Source of the DNA: Thalassia testudinum
Taxonomy: Eukaryota > Streptophyta > Magnoliopsida > Alismatales > Hydrocharitaceae
Assembly: GCA_037157565.1 (NCBI GenBank)
Contig: JAZHRO010000063.1
Location: forward strand, 156,042,501 to 156,106,500
DNA length: 64,000 nt
Direction: 5' to 3'
Shown here: positions 23,261 to 34,856 of the stretch, piece after piece
Position numbering within the stretch: the stretch's first letter is position 1
Layout: every line of letters starts with the position of its first letter
Position numbers and translations under genes: made by a program
The notes under the pieces: model-generated
Told to the model about the DNA's origin: nothing
What the model saw: only the letters and a program-made list of their open reading frames with translations
Database searches by the model: none

Positions 23261-23295
23261 GTGTCGTGTAGGGATTCGAGAACCGAGTTGTAACA

Positions 23296-24543
23296 ATTGT
23301 CATGTCCCTCCCACCCTATACACCTACTGCCGCTACTTCGCTCAGTGAGAAGGAGAGAGAATAGAGGGGTGTAGGTGTTGGTTGGTTGGGCAGTGGCTAG
23401 TGGAAGAAGATGGCGATGCACCAACACTGGCGATGGCGAGAGGAGATTGAAATTTAGGAGAACCAAAGTTTGGGGTTAGGAATTTAGACTTTACTTTTGT
23501 TAATAGATGGTGGGAGAGTTGGGAAAGGGGGTTGAAAATTTAGTGACTCTAGTGAGGTGGGATGGACTATTGGTTTTTTTGTCTTGTTTTTTCCTTTTTT
23601 TTATTTTTTGGCCTTCGAGGCTTGGAGTGGGAGTGGAGGGAAGGTAAGGGTTAATTTTTTTTATTATTTAAATGAAAATTTTATATTTACATAAATATAT
23701 ATTTATATTTACATATATTTTTGAACTCGAATTTTTATTGAACGAATATATACTATGTTCATGCTCAATTCGTTAAGCTAACGAACGTAGTTTCAATATT
23801 CATGTTCAGTTCGTTCTTTTTTTAACGAACTTTTATCGAATATTTCATCGAACGAATTTGAGTAGAATTCGAACGATTCAATTCGATTAGCAACCCTAGC
23901 CACAAGGATTGGGGGAGCACTCGAGATGCCACTTGGGATAACGGCTACATATATAGCATCGAGTTCAATCTTAAAGTGGTTTCATAATGTTGGTTGGACA
24001 TGAATTGGGAAACATATGTTGTAATGTATTTTACAACATGTAGTCAAGACTCAATTAGTTAAAAATGAGAATCAACTGGTTGTAAATCAAGCATATTAAA
24101 ACATATCGATTGAAAATGATTTTCAATCGATTCAAAATCAAATATGTCGGTCGGAAATCAAAATATACCGATTTAAAATTAAAATACATCGGTATTATTT
24201 TTTCATTAATGAAAAATAATTTTTTACTTGAAACATAATTTTTCATCTGCAAATAATAAATTTTTACTTAAAAAATAATTTTTTATAAATAAAAAATAAC
24301 TTTTACCAATATAAAATTAAAATATATCGATTAAAATCATCACTGTTCTCATGCAGATTTGTACGATGTCTAATCCTCGTAACCTGCTGCGAATGTTGCT
24401 TCCTTTCTACTCTATGCGGTAACAATGTGAGCAATCAATATATACAACTAAGCTAACTTTGTCATGACAGTTAAAAACAGGAGGATAATTTTCTACATGC
24501 GAGAAAAGGGGAAGATAATTATGATTTGTCGTTTAATTTGTAG
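23296..24543. other. Unassigned repeat-rich DNA before the SWEET remnant
   Basis: No coding frame I believe. 23690-23900 is AT-rich with many TTCGTT/AACGAA inverted motifs, a pattern of dispersed plant repeats. 24040-24330 has repeated ATCGATT/AATCGAT words, including a perfect palindrome at 24105-24131. Exon 1 of the SWEET gene is expected in or before this stretch but I cannot find it. Confidence 0.5.
24105..24131. repeat. Perfect 12-bp palindrome with 3-base loop
   Basis: ATCGATTGAAAA, then TGA, then its exact complement. Related ATCGATT words around it suggest a small degenerate inverted-repeat element. Confidence 0.75.
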
Positions 24544-25086
24544 GGAAACATTTTGGAGGGTGTTGTGGAAGAAGAGCACAAAGGATTTCTCATGCATGCC
24601 ATATATTGCGGCACTTCTAAACTGCGTACACTTGGTATGGGCTGCCTGTGGTGAGCAAAGGGTAGGACAATTTCCTTGTGATCATCATTAATGGAGTGGG
24701 AGTGGTCATGGAGATCTCTTTTATCGTCATATGCATATATATTAATTTTTTATCTATATCTTGTTGAGAGTATAAAAATTAGAATAGTATTGAAATTCTA
24801 CTGCTTAAAAAATTATTATAATAAAAAATAAATTTTAAATATTAATCTAGAAATTAAAAATTTTCATTTATCTATTATTATATAAAAATCTAATATAAAT
24901 ATCATATTCATTATATATGTTAATTTTGAGAAATAACGTAATTATTATAGACAGATAGATAAATCGGATGACTTTAATCTCTCTTACAACTTCACCATTT
25001 TTGATTAGTTGTGTTTGCAGGTTGTCAAAGCATGATTGAAAAAGAGAGAGAAGGTTAAAAACTCTGTTAATGAGAGGGAGATAATT

Positions 25087-27592
25087 GAAAATTTCAACTA
25101 ATATGACTTCTGTATTTGCATCGATAAAATTAAAAATGAAAAAAATATCTATAATCATCATTAATTAACTCCCATGATCTCTAAATTTTTCCAAGCATTT
25201 CACCTTAATTGAAAAAAATGAAAGAAAATTACGATATCAACTCATCATCTCTATTTTATTGAAAAAGGAATAATAAAATAAATGAATAAAAGGAAGAAAC
25301 TACTCAAATTTCTTGTAAAAAAAGAAAGGGAAAAGGAAAGATGATTTAAAGAGGGAAAGAAAGAAGCCGACATCCGACAAAGAAAGAAAAACAAAAGCAG
25401 ACAGACAGAGAGAGAGATACGAGCGGAAAACGTAAGAGGGAGGGAGATTAGAGTGCTGCGCAGAAAAAAAAAATTAGAACAAAAAAAAGTGATGCTTAAT
25501 AAATGAATGAAAGGGGGCTAACTTCTGCCATTTCTTGCAAACGTAAAAAGAAGTATTGACTTTTAGGTTCGTGGTTAACTAAGGTTAAGGATTATCTTAA
25601 TTATTTTTTATATTTTTTTAATTATTTTAATATAAATATCACATCAATATAGTAATCATTTATTTTTATTTTTATTATTAAAAAAATATCCATTATATCA
25701 TCCACTCTTATTTTTAATAATAAATAAATATCTATTAATATTTTCCACTCACCCTTATATTATTAAATAAATATTTACTGACATCGTATAAATATACTAT
25801 TTATTTTAATTCTACACATAATCCTCCCCCTTATTCTAACATCCGAATAAATATTATTTTTACTTATCGTATTTTAATCCCCTCAACCCCACCGCTAAAA
25901 GCAGAGATAGGTGCCAACGTCGGACAAAAAGAGAGAGAGCCGAGTGGAAAATGTGTGTGTGCGAGACATAGATGAGAGTGGTGCGCACACAAAAAAAGAT
26001 AATAATAATAAATAAATGACCCTTGCTTTAAATGCACCATTACAGTGGTACGAATAGTGTCGGTAATCCATAGGCTCTCACGATTACATAGGCGGTACTC
26101 TCCCAAGAACGAGAAGGTAAGATTTCTTGGCTGATTTCAACTTTTAATTATGGATATTATATCTATTTGATATCCCTTTCATTATAATGATCAAATTCTC
26201 AGTGTACAAGAGTCGATATCAAACATTCCTTTGATTAGTATTTGTAGTAAAGGACGCTCTCAAACTTATCTTGTTTAAGTATAGACCAGTAAAAAATTAC
26301 GGACGGTAATACATCTAAAGAGAGAAGAATGTTAAAAAGAAAATTTCAACTAATATGACTTCTGTATTTGCATCGATAAAATTAAAAATGAAAAAAATAT
26401 CTATAATCATCATTAATTAACTCCAATGATCTCTAAATTTTTCCAAGCATTTCACCTTAATTGAAAAAAAAGAAAGAAAATTACGATATCAACTCATCAT
26501 CTCTATTTTATTGAAAAAGGAATAATAAAATAAATGAATAAAAGGAAGAAACTACTCAAATTTCTTGTAAAAAAAGAAAGGGAAAAGGAAAGATGATTTA
26601 AAGAGGGAAAGAAAGAAGCCGACATCCGACAAAGAAAGAAAAACAAAAGCAGACAGACAGAGAGAGAGATACGAGCGGAAAACGTAAGAGGGAGGGAGAT
26701 TAGAGTGCTGCGCAGACAAAAAAAATTAGAACAAAAAAAAGTGATGCTTAATAAATGAATGAAAGGGGGCTAACTTCTGCCATTTCTTGCAAACGTAAAA
26801 AGAAGTATTGACTTTTAGGTTCGTGGTTAACTAAGGTTAAGGATTATCTTAATTATTTTTTATATTTTTTTAATTATTTTAATATAAATATCACATCAAT
26901 ATAGTAATCATTTATTTTTATTTTTATTATTAAAAAAATATCCATTATATCATCACTCTTATTTTTAATAATAAATAAATATCTATTAATATTTTCCACT
27001 CACCCTTATATTATTAAATAAATATTTACTGACATCGTATAAATATACTATTTATTTTAATTCTACACATAATCCTCCCCCCTTATTCTAACATCCGAAT
27101 AAATATTATTTTTACTTATCGTATTTTAATCCCCTTAACCCCACCGCTAAAAGCAGAGATAGGTGCCAACGTCGGACAAAAAGAGAGAGAGCCGAGTGGA
27201 AAATGTGTGTGTGCGAGACATAGATGAGAGTGGTGCGCACACAAAAAAAGATAATAATAATAAATAAATGACCCTTGCTTTAAATGCACCATTACAGTGG
27301 TACGAATAGTGTCGGTAATCCATAGGCTCTCACGATTACATAGGCGGTACTCTCCCAAGAACGAGAAGGTAAGATTTCTTGGCTGATTTCAACTTTTAAT
27401 TATGGATATTATATCTATTTGATATCCCTTTCATTATAATGATCAAATTCTCAGTGTACAAGAGTCGATATCAAACATTCCTTTGATTAGTATTTGTAGT
27501 AAAGGACGCTCTCAAACTTATCTTGTTTAAGTATGGACCAGTAAAAAATTACGGACGGTAATACATCTAAAGAGAGAAGAATGTTAAAAAGA
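25087..27592. repeat. 1252-bp direct tandem duplication, two copies
   Basis: Copy 1 is 25087-26338 and copy 2 is 26339-27592. They are almost identical, with two compensating 1-base indels near 25705 and 27077 and a few substitutions. The word AACTAATAT followed by ACT occurs at the start of each copy and again right after copy 2 (near 25097, 26349 and 27594), which suggests unequal exchange at a short repeat. The unit is AT-rich and noncoding; mirrored 80-residue frames in each copy are not convincing. It lies inside the SWEET remnant. Confidence 0.93.
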
Positions 27593-29951
27593 GAACTAAT
27601 ATAACTATGACGTCAAGCCAATTTTTATCGGTCGAGAATTTTAAATTTAAAGAATATAAAAAAATATGTTTTCCACCTTGCTTTCCAAAATATACACTTA
27701 GCTACTCACTCCACCTATGTTATGAATTTGGTGGAACTTATATTATCAATCACCTCTCAAATTTAAATATTATTGATAATTTTTATATTTAAATCAAATA
27801 TTACATGTGATTGAATGCATTAATGTATTCTTCTATTTGTGAATCTCATCCAAATTTTAAATGCATCAATACCTTCTATTGATAAGTTTCACCATAATGC
27901 TTTCCCACATGCATGTGGGAAACGTGATATGTGATCCCCACAACTAAGTGTGTTTCCCTGCCAACATCTTTCTAAATTTAGGTATAGAAATCCAATCAGA
28001 AATGAGAATTACCCTAATATGAAATAAAGAGGCCCTCAATTGGAGAGCCTCCAAATTCCACTTAGTTTTGCAACTAAAGACTTGAATTTCTCAAAAGTAG
28101 TTCTTCAAGTAATATGCATCTTAAAAGGGTACTTTCTTGTATCAAGTAAATTTTGAAATAGCATATTCTTAAACGAGAAAAAGGAAAAACTTAGTTTTTT
28201 CTTTTTATTTTTTTTTGAGAATAATCATTCCATTAGAAGAGAACAACCAAATATAGAAGGACGTAATCGAATTAAAGAAAAGAAAGGAAACACAAATCTA
28301 ATGCCCTCACAAAGAGAGAACAGAATCCTCAATGTAGAAATGGGAAAACTCACTCTCAAAAGGAGACAAAATCACAACAAAGTGGAACACAAAGAAATAG
28401 AGAATGCAACAAATGACAAAGAAGGTGTCTTAAGTAAAAAAATTTTAGTCGCACTCTTCCAGCCTTTGGAAGGGTAGCAACTCAACACTTGTAGGTAATG
28501 ACCACGCTACAAAGGATGAATCCTGGCAATCAACACAATCTGCGCAAGCGAGAGAATCGATAGATATCAGAGCCTGAAATGAATCGAGAATTCATCGATC
28601 ATAAAAGGTCTAAAATTACACGTGATCCTAACAACAATAAAAGGTAGGCCATATTCAAGCATCAAACAACATTGAATATAAACCAGCGAGAGGATGGCAA
28701 GGAGGATAGGAAATAGCAACTAGTGATTAAGAGGATTGCAGTACACTCCTACTTCAATCAAGTCTTAAAGAGGGGAACTACCAGTTGGAATCCCACGCTA
28801 CTGTTGCTAGCCCCACCGCAGCGAGCACCACCAACCCATACAATGTTGTTAGCCCCACCAGTGAACATCACCACCGGCAAGCATTGCAGCCACTACCACA
28901 GGCACCTTAGCCACGAGCATTGTCACCGTCATCGCGAGCACATACCACGAGTAGCCCGCCACCACTTTAAGTGCCACCACTAGCATCGTGAGCACCTTCG
29001 ATGCTAGCGAGAAACTGCCCCAGTACCATCGTCGCTTCAACAGGTATTGCCCCAATGAGCACATCCACTGTAGTAAGCAACGTTGGCCCCCAAGCTAGCC
29101 CCACGGCCACTACGGAGCAAACCAAGAGTGAGAGTGAACCCAAAGGATGGAGGGACCCAACAATAGCCTAGACCAGGAAGGGAGGTCGAGAGGGCGGAAA
29201 ATAAGGAGAGGGGATAGTGGGGGGTCCCGGACTGCCGAAGAGCGACTGATCGATGGCCCTGCGAAGAGAGCTAGAGATTTGGGTACTTGCGATTTTTTCT
29301 GCACCTTGCACCCGATGTTGTTATTAATCGTGGTGACTAGGGGAAATCGGAGTTGACTTCATTATTTAAGTGCAGCGAAAAACTATTGGTTGGTTCCAAA
29401 ATGGTAATACTTGAACTCTTCAAAGTTATAATTAAATAAGAGGTACCTTAGCATTCCCAGAAAAAAAAGTTATACTTTTTCAGTCATGGCGGAGTTGCTT
29501 GGAGACTGACTGGCTTTTTTCCACGCCTTAATCCATTAATATTTTGGACTGGAGCCTCTATGTTTGGAATTTCACATTTACATCCCTATAGATATTCATG
29601 TTTGTATATATACTCCTCGTGATATTCACATTAACATTTTTGTACATAGAATTAGTACAACAAATATACCCTTATCGTAACGATGGCAACAGTAAACTAA
29701 ACATCATTCAAGTTCTCCCTCCAATGGAAGCTTTGTGCAACTTGTTTCATGCGCACGCCTCTAATGCCTCATGGCATATCGAGCCATTTTTTATTACATG
29801 GGGATGGATCCGAGGTTCGAATGCGCCAAACTTTACCCTTTCTTTCGGTAATCATTTTAATAACTAGACTCGACAACTATGAACTAATAAGGATTGAATT
29901 AAACTAGACGTACACGTCCATAAAAAGGTAAAATGGTGTTGTGTGATGCAG
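27593..29951. other. Unassigned DNA within the SWEET remnant, possible minus-strand LINE tail
   Basis: 27600-28180 is AT-rich and unrecognised. At 28195-28225 a T run followed by GAGAATAATCATTCC resembles, on the minus strand, a LINE 3' end with poly(A), but I see no clear RT remnant to the right. 28780-29060 has imperfect CACC/CATC-type repeats. GGTTCGAAT near 29813 resembles a Pol III B box, without a convincing A box. No gene can be supported. Confidence 0.4.
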
Positions 29952-30327
29952 AACATAATGGTATTCATGGCGGTGTTGGCTGTGTTTGGCACAGCAACGG
30001 CGGCCATCTCGAGCTTCTCTTTACATGTCCATCTCCATAGGAAGGCACTTGTTGGAACCATGGGGTTTGTGGCCTCCGTGTCCATGTACTCTTCTCCTCT
30101 GATTGCCATGGTATTCAGGAATAATTTCCATGTATATTTATGGTAGTAAAGTAACCTTAATCACCCCTTCAATTACATCAATGTCTTTTCTACGTATATG
30201 AGTCCCAACGCAAGCGATAAAAGAACATAGTGTGGAGTACATGCCATTCAGTCTCTTATTCCTCTCCTTCCTCACTAGCCTGCTATGGATGTCTTATGGT
30301 CTACTTAAGCGTGACATTTTCCTTGCG

Positions 30328-31840
30328 GTGCGCATATGTTAAAGCTTCCTAACCCCTACATATGGGGCATATAGAATGAGGGTTTTTTAGGGATGATTTG
30401 CATATATCTCTATCTTAAAAATGTTAATTGTTCGAGTATCACCCATATATCGTTATTATCATACGTAGTCATCATAATCTTTGTATTTGTGTACTTGAGC
30501 TAACTCATTTTTTTGTCTATATTAATCATTGTTAACTATGACTTATGTTTAAACTTGGTTACGTTGGTATTATTGAGATCAAGTAAATTGATCAGCAATG
30601 TAACAAGGTTTTAGAAACATAATTGATTCCTTTTCCTTTTTGTTGTGATGGTAAGATGCAAATCTTGCTTTTTTAGATAGGATCCGCATCGAACAGTTCA
30701 TGTGGGTTTATAATTGATTGCAAATAATAATTAACATTTGAAGTAAAGGATCCAATTTTCATTTACAATTGACTTGGCTTAACAAGAGGAGATCGATTAA
30801 GAATTTCAATTTAAGAAGAGGCTTAACAAGAGGAGATTGACTAACAAGAGGCTTAACAAGAATTTCAATTTAAGAACTTGCTTGTAAAATTGATCACAAG
30901 GAGATTGATTAAGAATTAAATCGAGAAATTTATTCAGAATGAATGTTAATTCAATTGAAATTGAACTAAATCGGGTATATATCTATGCAAGAGGTCGAAA
31001 CCATGATAAGGGGAAGCCCAATACCGATGACCTTTTCCTTGGTATCTTTTGAATTACACATGCTCAATGAAAAGCTCATGGGGCATGTGCGAATGGTTCC
31101 TTTACTCCTATAAAAAAACCTACGCAAATTTTCGATTCGGTGGGCATTGCTACTGATGTTAATGGAGCAAGAAGCGGCTAACCAGCTGTTGACACATGGT
31201 GGTGATGGGCCCCAACTGGTTCAGGTGTTGATTATGCTTTTTGAGAATTGGTTCAAGACCTCATTGAGTATTTTGAGTTGTTTAGGGGCCTCACAACATT
31301 TGATTTTTACATTCTAGGACTCATTAGAGTCATATTTTCTTGTACATGTTGGTAAGACTTAAGGCCCCATTTTGATACTATTTTCCTTGTGAAATTTGAG
31401 AAAACTCCACTAATTTGTTTAAGAACCCATTCCTTGATGTATTGACTTAGTAGTCTATCCTAAGGATGTGTGTGGAGTATGAAGGTACCAGATGGTAGCA
31501 AGGAACGTCTGATTCGCATCATGGAGTTGTCATGACCATCAATGATGTTAGATGGAGTAATCTAGTTCCTTGCCTTGTGTAATTTATTGACATGCCCTCA
31601 CTCGTTGATTCTATCATTTCGTGTTCATATTTGTTCTTTTGCTGAGTTTCGAAGTCCAAAATTTATTTCCATTGATTATTCTTGCTTGGGTAATATAACT
31701 TGAATTAAATGTTGTATGTGAATCCCGTATTGCACTAAAATTGAGATTAATTGGTTATCTGAATGTCGAAACCTATATGGAATATGAACCATGCATAATC
31801 AAATCAAGTTCTACTTTGTTTCTTAATTGTTCTATTCTTG
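30328..31840. other. Unassigned DNA; short direct repeats at 30778-30930
   Basis: No recognisable gene. 30778-30930 contains several copies of AACAAGAGGAGAT and GGCTTAACAAGA with TTTCAATTTAAGAA between them, an irregular minisatellite. The rest is plain AT-rich sequence. It ends where the LTR of element D starts. Confidence 0.5.
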
Positions 31841-32769
31841 TGATAATCGACTTATCATGCCTTGAAGACAATTATTAAATTTAGAATGGATCGTCGATGA
31901 ACTCATATTCAATTAGATAATTCATGCTTAACTTAGGTTGCTTTGAGGGTCTTTTAGGAATAATTGCATTAGGTTACTACATTATAGGCATTAATGTATG
32001 ATATTGTAAATAATGCATTTTAAGGTTAATTATTATATTTTGTAGCTTAATTTTCTATTGTGTATTAATATGCATTTGTCTATCCCTACAAGAACTAATT
32101 ACAGGTCTTAAATGGAGCCTCACAGCAAATTAATTCAGTTGGGCTTAACCATCCTCAATTGGACTCACCCAACCCACTAACATACACCCAAGCTAACCTT
32201 AATTCCTAGCCTAAAACCACTGTAGCTGTCCACTTCACCTATAGGTCCATCTCATCAATCCAAGGCCTCCTTCTACATCTAATCATTTTGTGCCACATCA
32301 CCTTTATCACATCAACTGCAACCTACGCCTAACCCTAACAACCTACCATGGCTGACCACATAAACCCCTCCCAAAATCCCTTTTGGATGGCCACCCTAGC
32401 CTTTAATCTCCTCCATCCATTCACCATCCAAGGGCCATCCAAACCTATCCTCTCCAAACCAACTTTATTGTCGGTCAACATCCCTCCATCTCCACCCTCC
32501 ATTCTTTTCATCTCCAATCTCAACCATCCATCACTTAAACCTAACTAACCCTAACCTTATCTTAATCCCACAGCACCTAGATAATTGATCCTGGCAGTCC
32601 ACCTTTCTACCTTTCCACCAATCACATGCCTCCCCTACATCTTTTTAAGCACCCTATGGCTACCCATACAGAATCCATCTCTCTCCCTTGGATGTCCACC
32701 CCAAGGGTACTATCATTCTCTTCTCCATTTCTTCCTCATGATCTCCCTTTCCTAGAACTCCCCGAAAAG

Positions 32770-34638
32770 AAGTAATTTTATGAGGCGATTTAAAGCTTTT
32801 AAATGATTTCATCATTGTAATATGACTTGCCAAAAATTCTTTTTTTTTTCAACTAATTAATGGAACTACCAAGGGGAGCCCCGATTTTGTTCTTCCACAC
32901 GAAGGCAATCGTTGCACTTGATTTCATTATTATTATTTTTTATTGCCTTTTGTGTTTCCTTTTTTTTTTAAGGTTTTTTTTTTAGATTAGTGGTGAAAGG
33001 TGGATGTGAGGTAAGGGGTAGAGTGAAGATGTGAATGTTGGCTGAATAATAATAAGAAGAAGAACAATATCGATCTACTACTAGAATTTCATCACAAAAA
33101 GCATAGTCAAAAGAAACATCATTTCAATTTTTTTTTTTTAACAACTAAGATAAGCAATAACATGAACAAGAATTCAAAGACAAGGAAAGGGAAAAAGAAA
33201 AACTCTGCTACAAGGTGTGCCCAACCAAGAGTTGGTTGCTTCTTGGAGTTGATGGATGCGGGAGCACCAAAGAGGAGGATGCAAAGGCTTCTTCCTTGAT
33301 GTTTTGATGATGGTTGTCCAAGAGAGAGAGGAGGTGACCTTGGCATGAGGTTGAGGAGCTTAAGAGAGGAAGTTTGGTGGTGGTAGGAGGGTGAAGAAGG
33401 TTGAGGGAATGCTTGGGCATGAAGAAAAAGAGGAGCTTGAAGAAGGTGCTCTAATGGTGTGAAGGGAAGGAGAGGGAAGGAGAAGTTGAAGTAAGAAGGT
33501 GAAAGAGGAGGTTGCAAGGAGAAGAATGGTGGTCTTTCAAGGTAGACGAGAGGCTAGGGAGAGGGGTCGTGTGAAGGTGGAAGCTTAGATGAAGAAGGTA
33601 CAACCATGGTCATGGAGAGGAGCAAGGTTGAAGAAGAAGGTGGGAGGGGATATATGGTCTCGTGAATTAAAGATGAACACCTATAAAGGTGACGTCACAA
33701 CTAGAATTGAGGAGAGGATGGTTTTGGTCAAAGAAAAATGGAAGGCTCCTCAAAATTTGGCATGTGCAAATCATCCCTACAAAAGTGTCGTGTGCCTATT
33801 TTGGAGGGCAAGTGTGTACGTGAATAACATATGGGAGGGTCAAATCTAGATCCAAAAATTATGGGATTTCCATATTGGCACATTCAAAATATGGTGTGGT
33901 GTTCCTAGGGAGGGCTTTAGGCATAGGCTAAGAGACGTTAATTTAGGTTAAGATGGGTAGAGAGAAAATGCAGTCTAACTTATTAGTTGCAATCATGGCT
34001 AATGTGATCCAATTGGCTAACTATTTAGCCCAATTGGACTTCAAGGGTAAAATTAGGTTTATGAAAGGGTTCAAAAGTAAAATTGGGTATGGATTTAAGT
34101 AGTTGGGTTAACCTAGGTTAGGTTTGGTGGGTCTAATTAGATCTAGGTGAGCCTAATTAGGAACCTAAAAGGGAAATTGGGGCTAGGAAAGGAAAATTGG
34201 CTCGAGGCTTGATCAATTGGCTAGAGAGGAGGGTGACTAAGTCTAGGGTTATGGAAATTGGGTAAGGATAGGGACATGGATAAGGATAGGGTGTGTGGAT
34301 AGTGTAAGCTCATCTCTCACTCTCTCCTCTTTTATTTTCTTTTTGATTTTTCTTGATTTCTTGGACTACAGAAGCATGATTACTTTTCTTTTTTAATTTT
34401 TATCATTTGGCCTTGCTCTGCTCCTACCTTATTTGGACCTATGCCAAAGAAAATGAAATTGTCAGAATACATAGGCTATGAGAATGATAAAATAATGCAA
34501 AGTAAATACAAAAAGAATGCAAATGTATGAAATGCAAGATACATATGCATTATATATAATGTATGCATATATCTACAATATAAGCTAAAGTCCTAACTTA
34601 ATCCAGACATTTTAAGACATATGATTGCTATGAAATCA
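32770..34638 (-). mobile_element. LTR H (Athila/Tat-like, minus strand), in element D LTR
   Basis: Read on the minus strand it begins at 34638 with TGATTTC-ATA-GCAATCA, then TATGTCTTAA and GGATTAAGTTAGGAC, closely like the first 60 bp of solo LTR C. Runs of AATTGG and CCTA match C in style. I cannot fix its far end or a target duplication; CTCCCCTTGG near 32885 may be the end motif. It could be a solo LTR or a truncated copy. Confidence 0.6.
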
Positions 34639-34856
34639 TTCCCCATCTTCTTCCTTTGGTCGACCTCCTTCCTTCCAAAAACCCTAATCTCCATGCCAAT
34701 TCCATCGCTTCCTCTGTCTCCGTCTCCACAGGATCTTCGCAATCTAATAACTTTCTTCTTGTCCAAGGGCAAGAGGACTAGGTGGACTCTTCCACCACCA
34801 CTCCAGCACTTCTGCACTCACATCTCTACAATTTACTATCTCTCTCTCTTTCTTTT

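Larger units (their letters stand above)
10678..23295 (+). mobile_element. Element K, 3' LTR, split by three nested insertions
   Basis: The LTR starts TGTTAAGACCC, 84 bp after the K stop codon, and ends GAGTTGTAACA. Its own sequence is 10678-10914, 15905-17931, 20537-21059 and 23261-23295, about 2.8 kb in all, close to the 2.5-kb LTRs of element G. The gaps hold L, M and C, each flanked by a perfect 5-bp duplication. Landmarks in order match G: GAAGGTACGT, TTTTGACCCG, GAACCCTACG, AAAAGACTGCAATCAAGAT and GTCGAGTCGG. A TATA box (TATATAAG) is at 10893. The right flank is ATTGT; its left partner is outside the window. Confidence 0.88.
24544..30327 (+). pseudogene. Broken SWEET sugar transporter gene (clade I-like), three exon pieces
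   Basis: Piece 1 (24544-about 24745) follows an AG acceptor and reads KKSTKDFSCMPYIAALLNC. The frame is then lost by a small deletion and resumes as YTWYGLPVVSKG, a TAG where Trp is usual, then DNFLVIIINGVGV. Piece 2 (about 29952-30110, GT donor) reads ALVGTMGFVASVSMYSSPL. Piece 3 (30215-30327, GT donor) reads VEYMPFSLLFLSFLTSLLW, then YGLLKRDIFLA. The order is that of MtN3/SWEET plasma-membrane sugar uniporters with seven membrane helices; SVSMYSSPL and FFSFLTSLLW-type motifs suggest the SWEET1/2/3 clade. Exon 1, the RLVIKTK start of piece 3 (here IKEHS) and the C-terminal exon are missing or altered. The 5.2-kb gap between pieces 1 and 2 holds a tandem duplication. It cannot encode a working transporter. 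Confidence 0.8.

Noticed and set aside
28195..28450. Minus-strand LINE 3' end with poly(A)
   Set aside because: The T run and context are suggestive, but no RT or target duplication is visible, so I list it only as a possibility.
29813..29823. GGTTCGAAT as part of a tRNA gene or SINE
   Set aside because: Only a B-box-like word; no cloverleaf and no convincing A box.
29598..29867. 89-codon frame just before SWEET piece 2, possible extra exon
   Set aside because: It does not resemble any SWEET segment; only the first 20 residues are hydrophobic.
34622..34640. + strand TGATTGCTATGAAATCA as the start of the element D LTR
   Set aside because: The bases to its left, read on the minus strand, match the first 60 bp of solo LTR C, so it is the start of minus-strand LTR H; D starts better at 31841.
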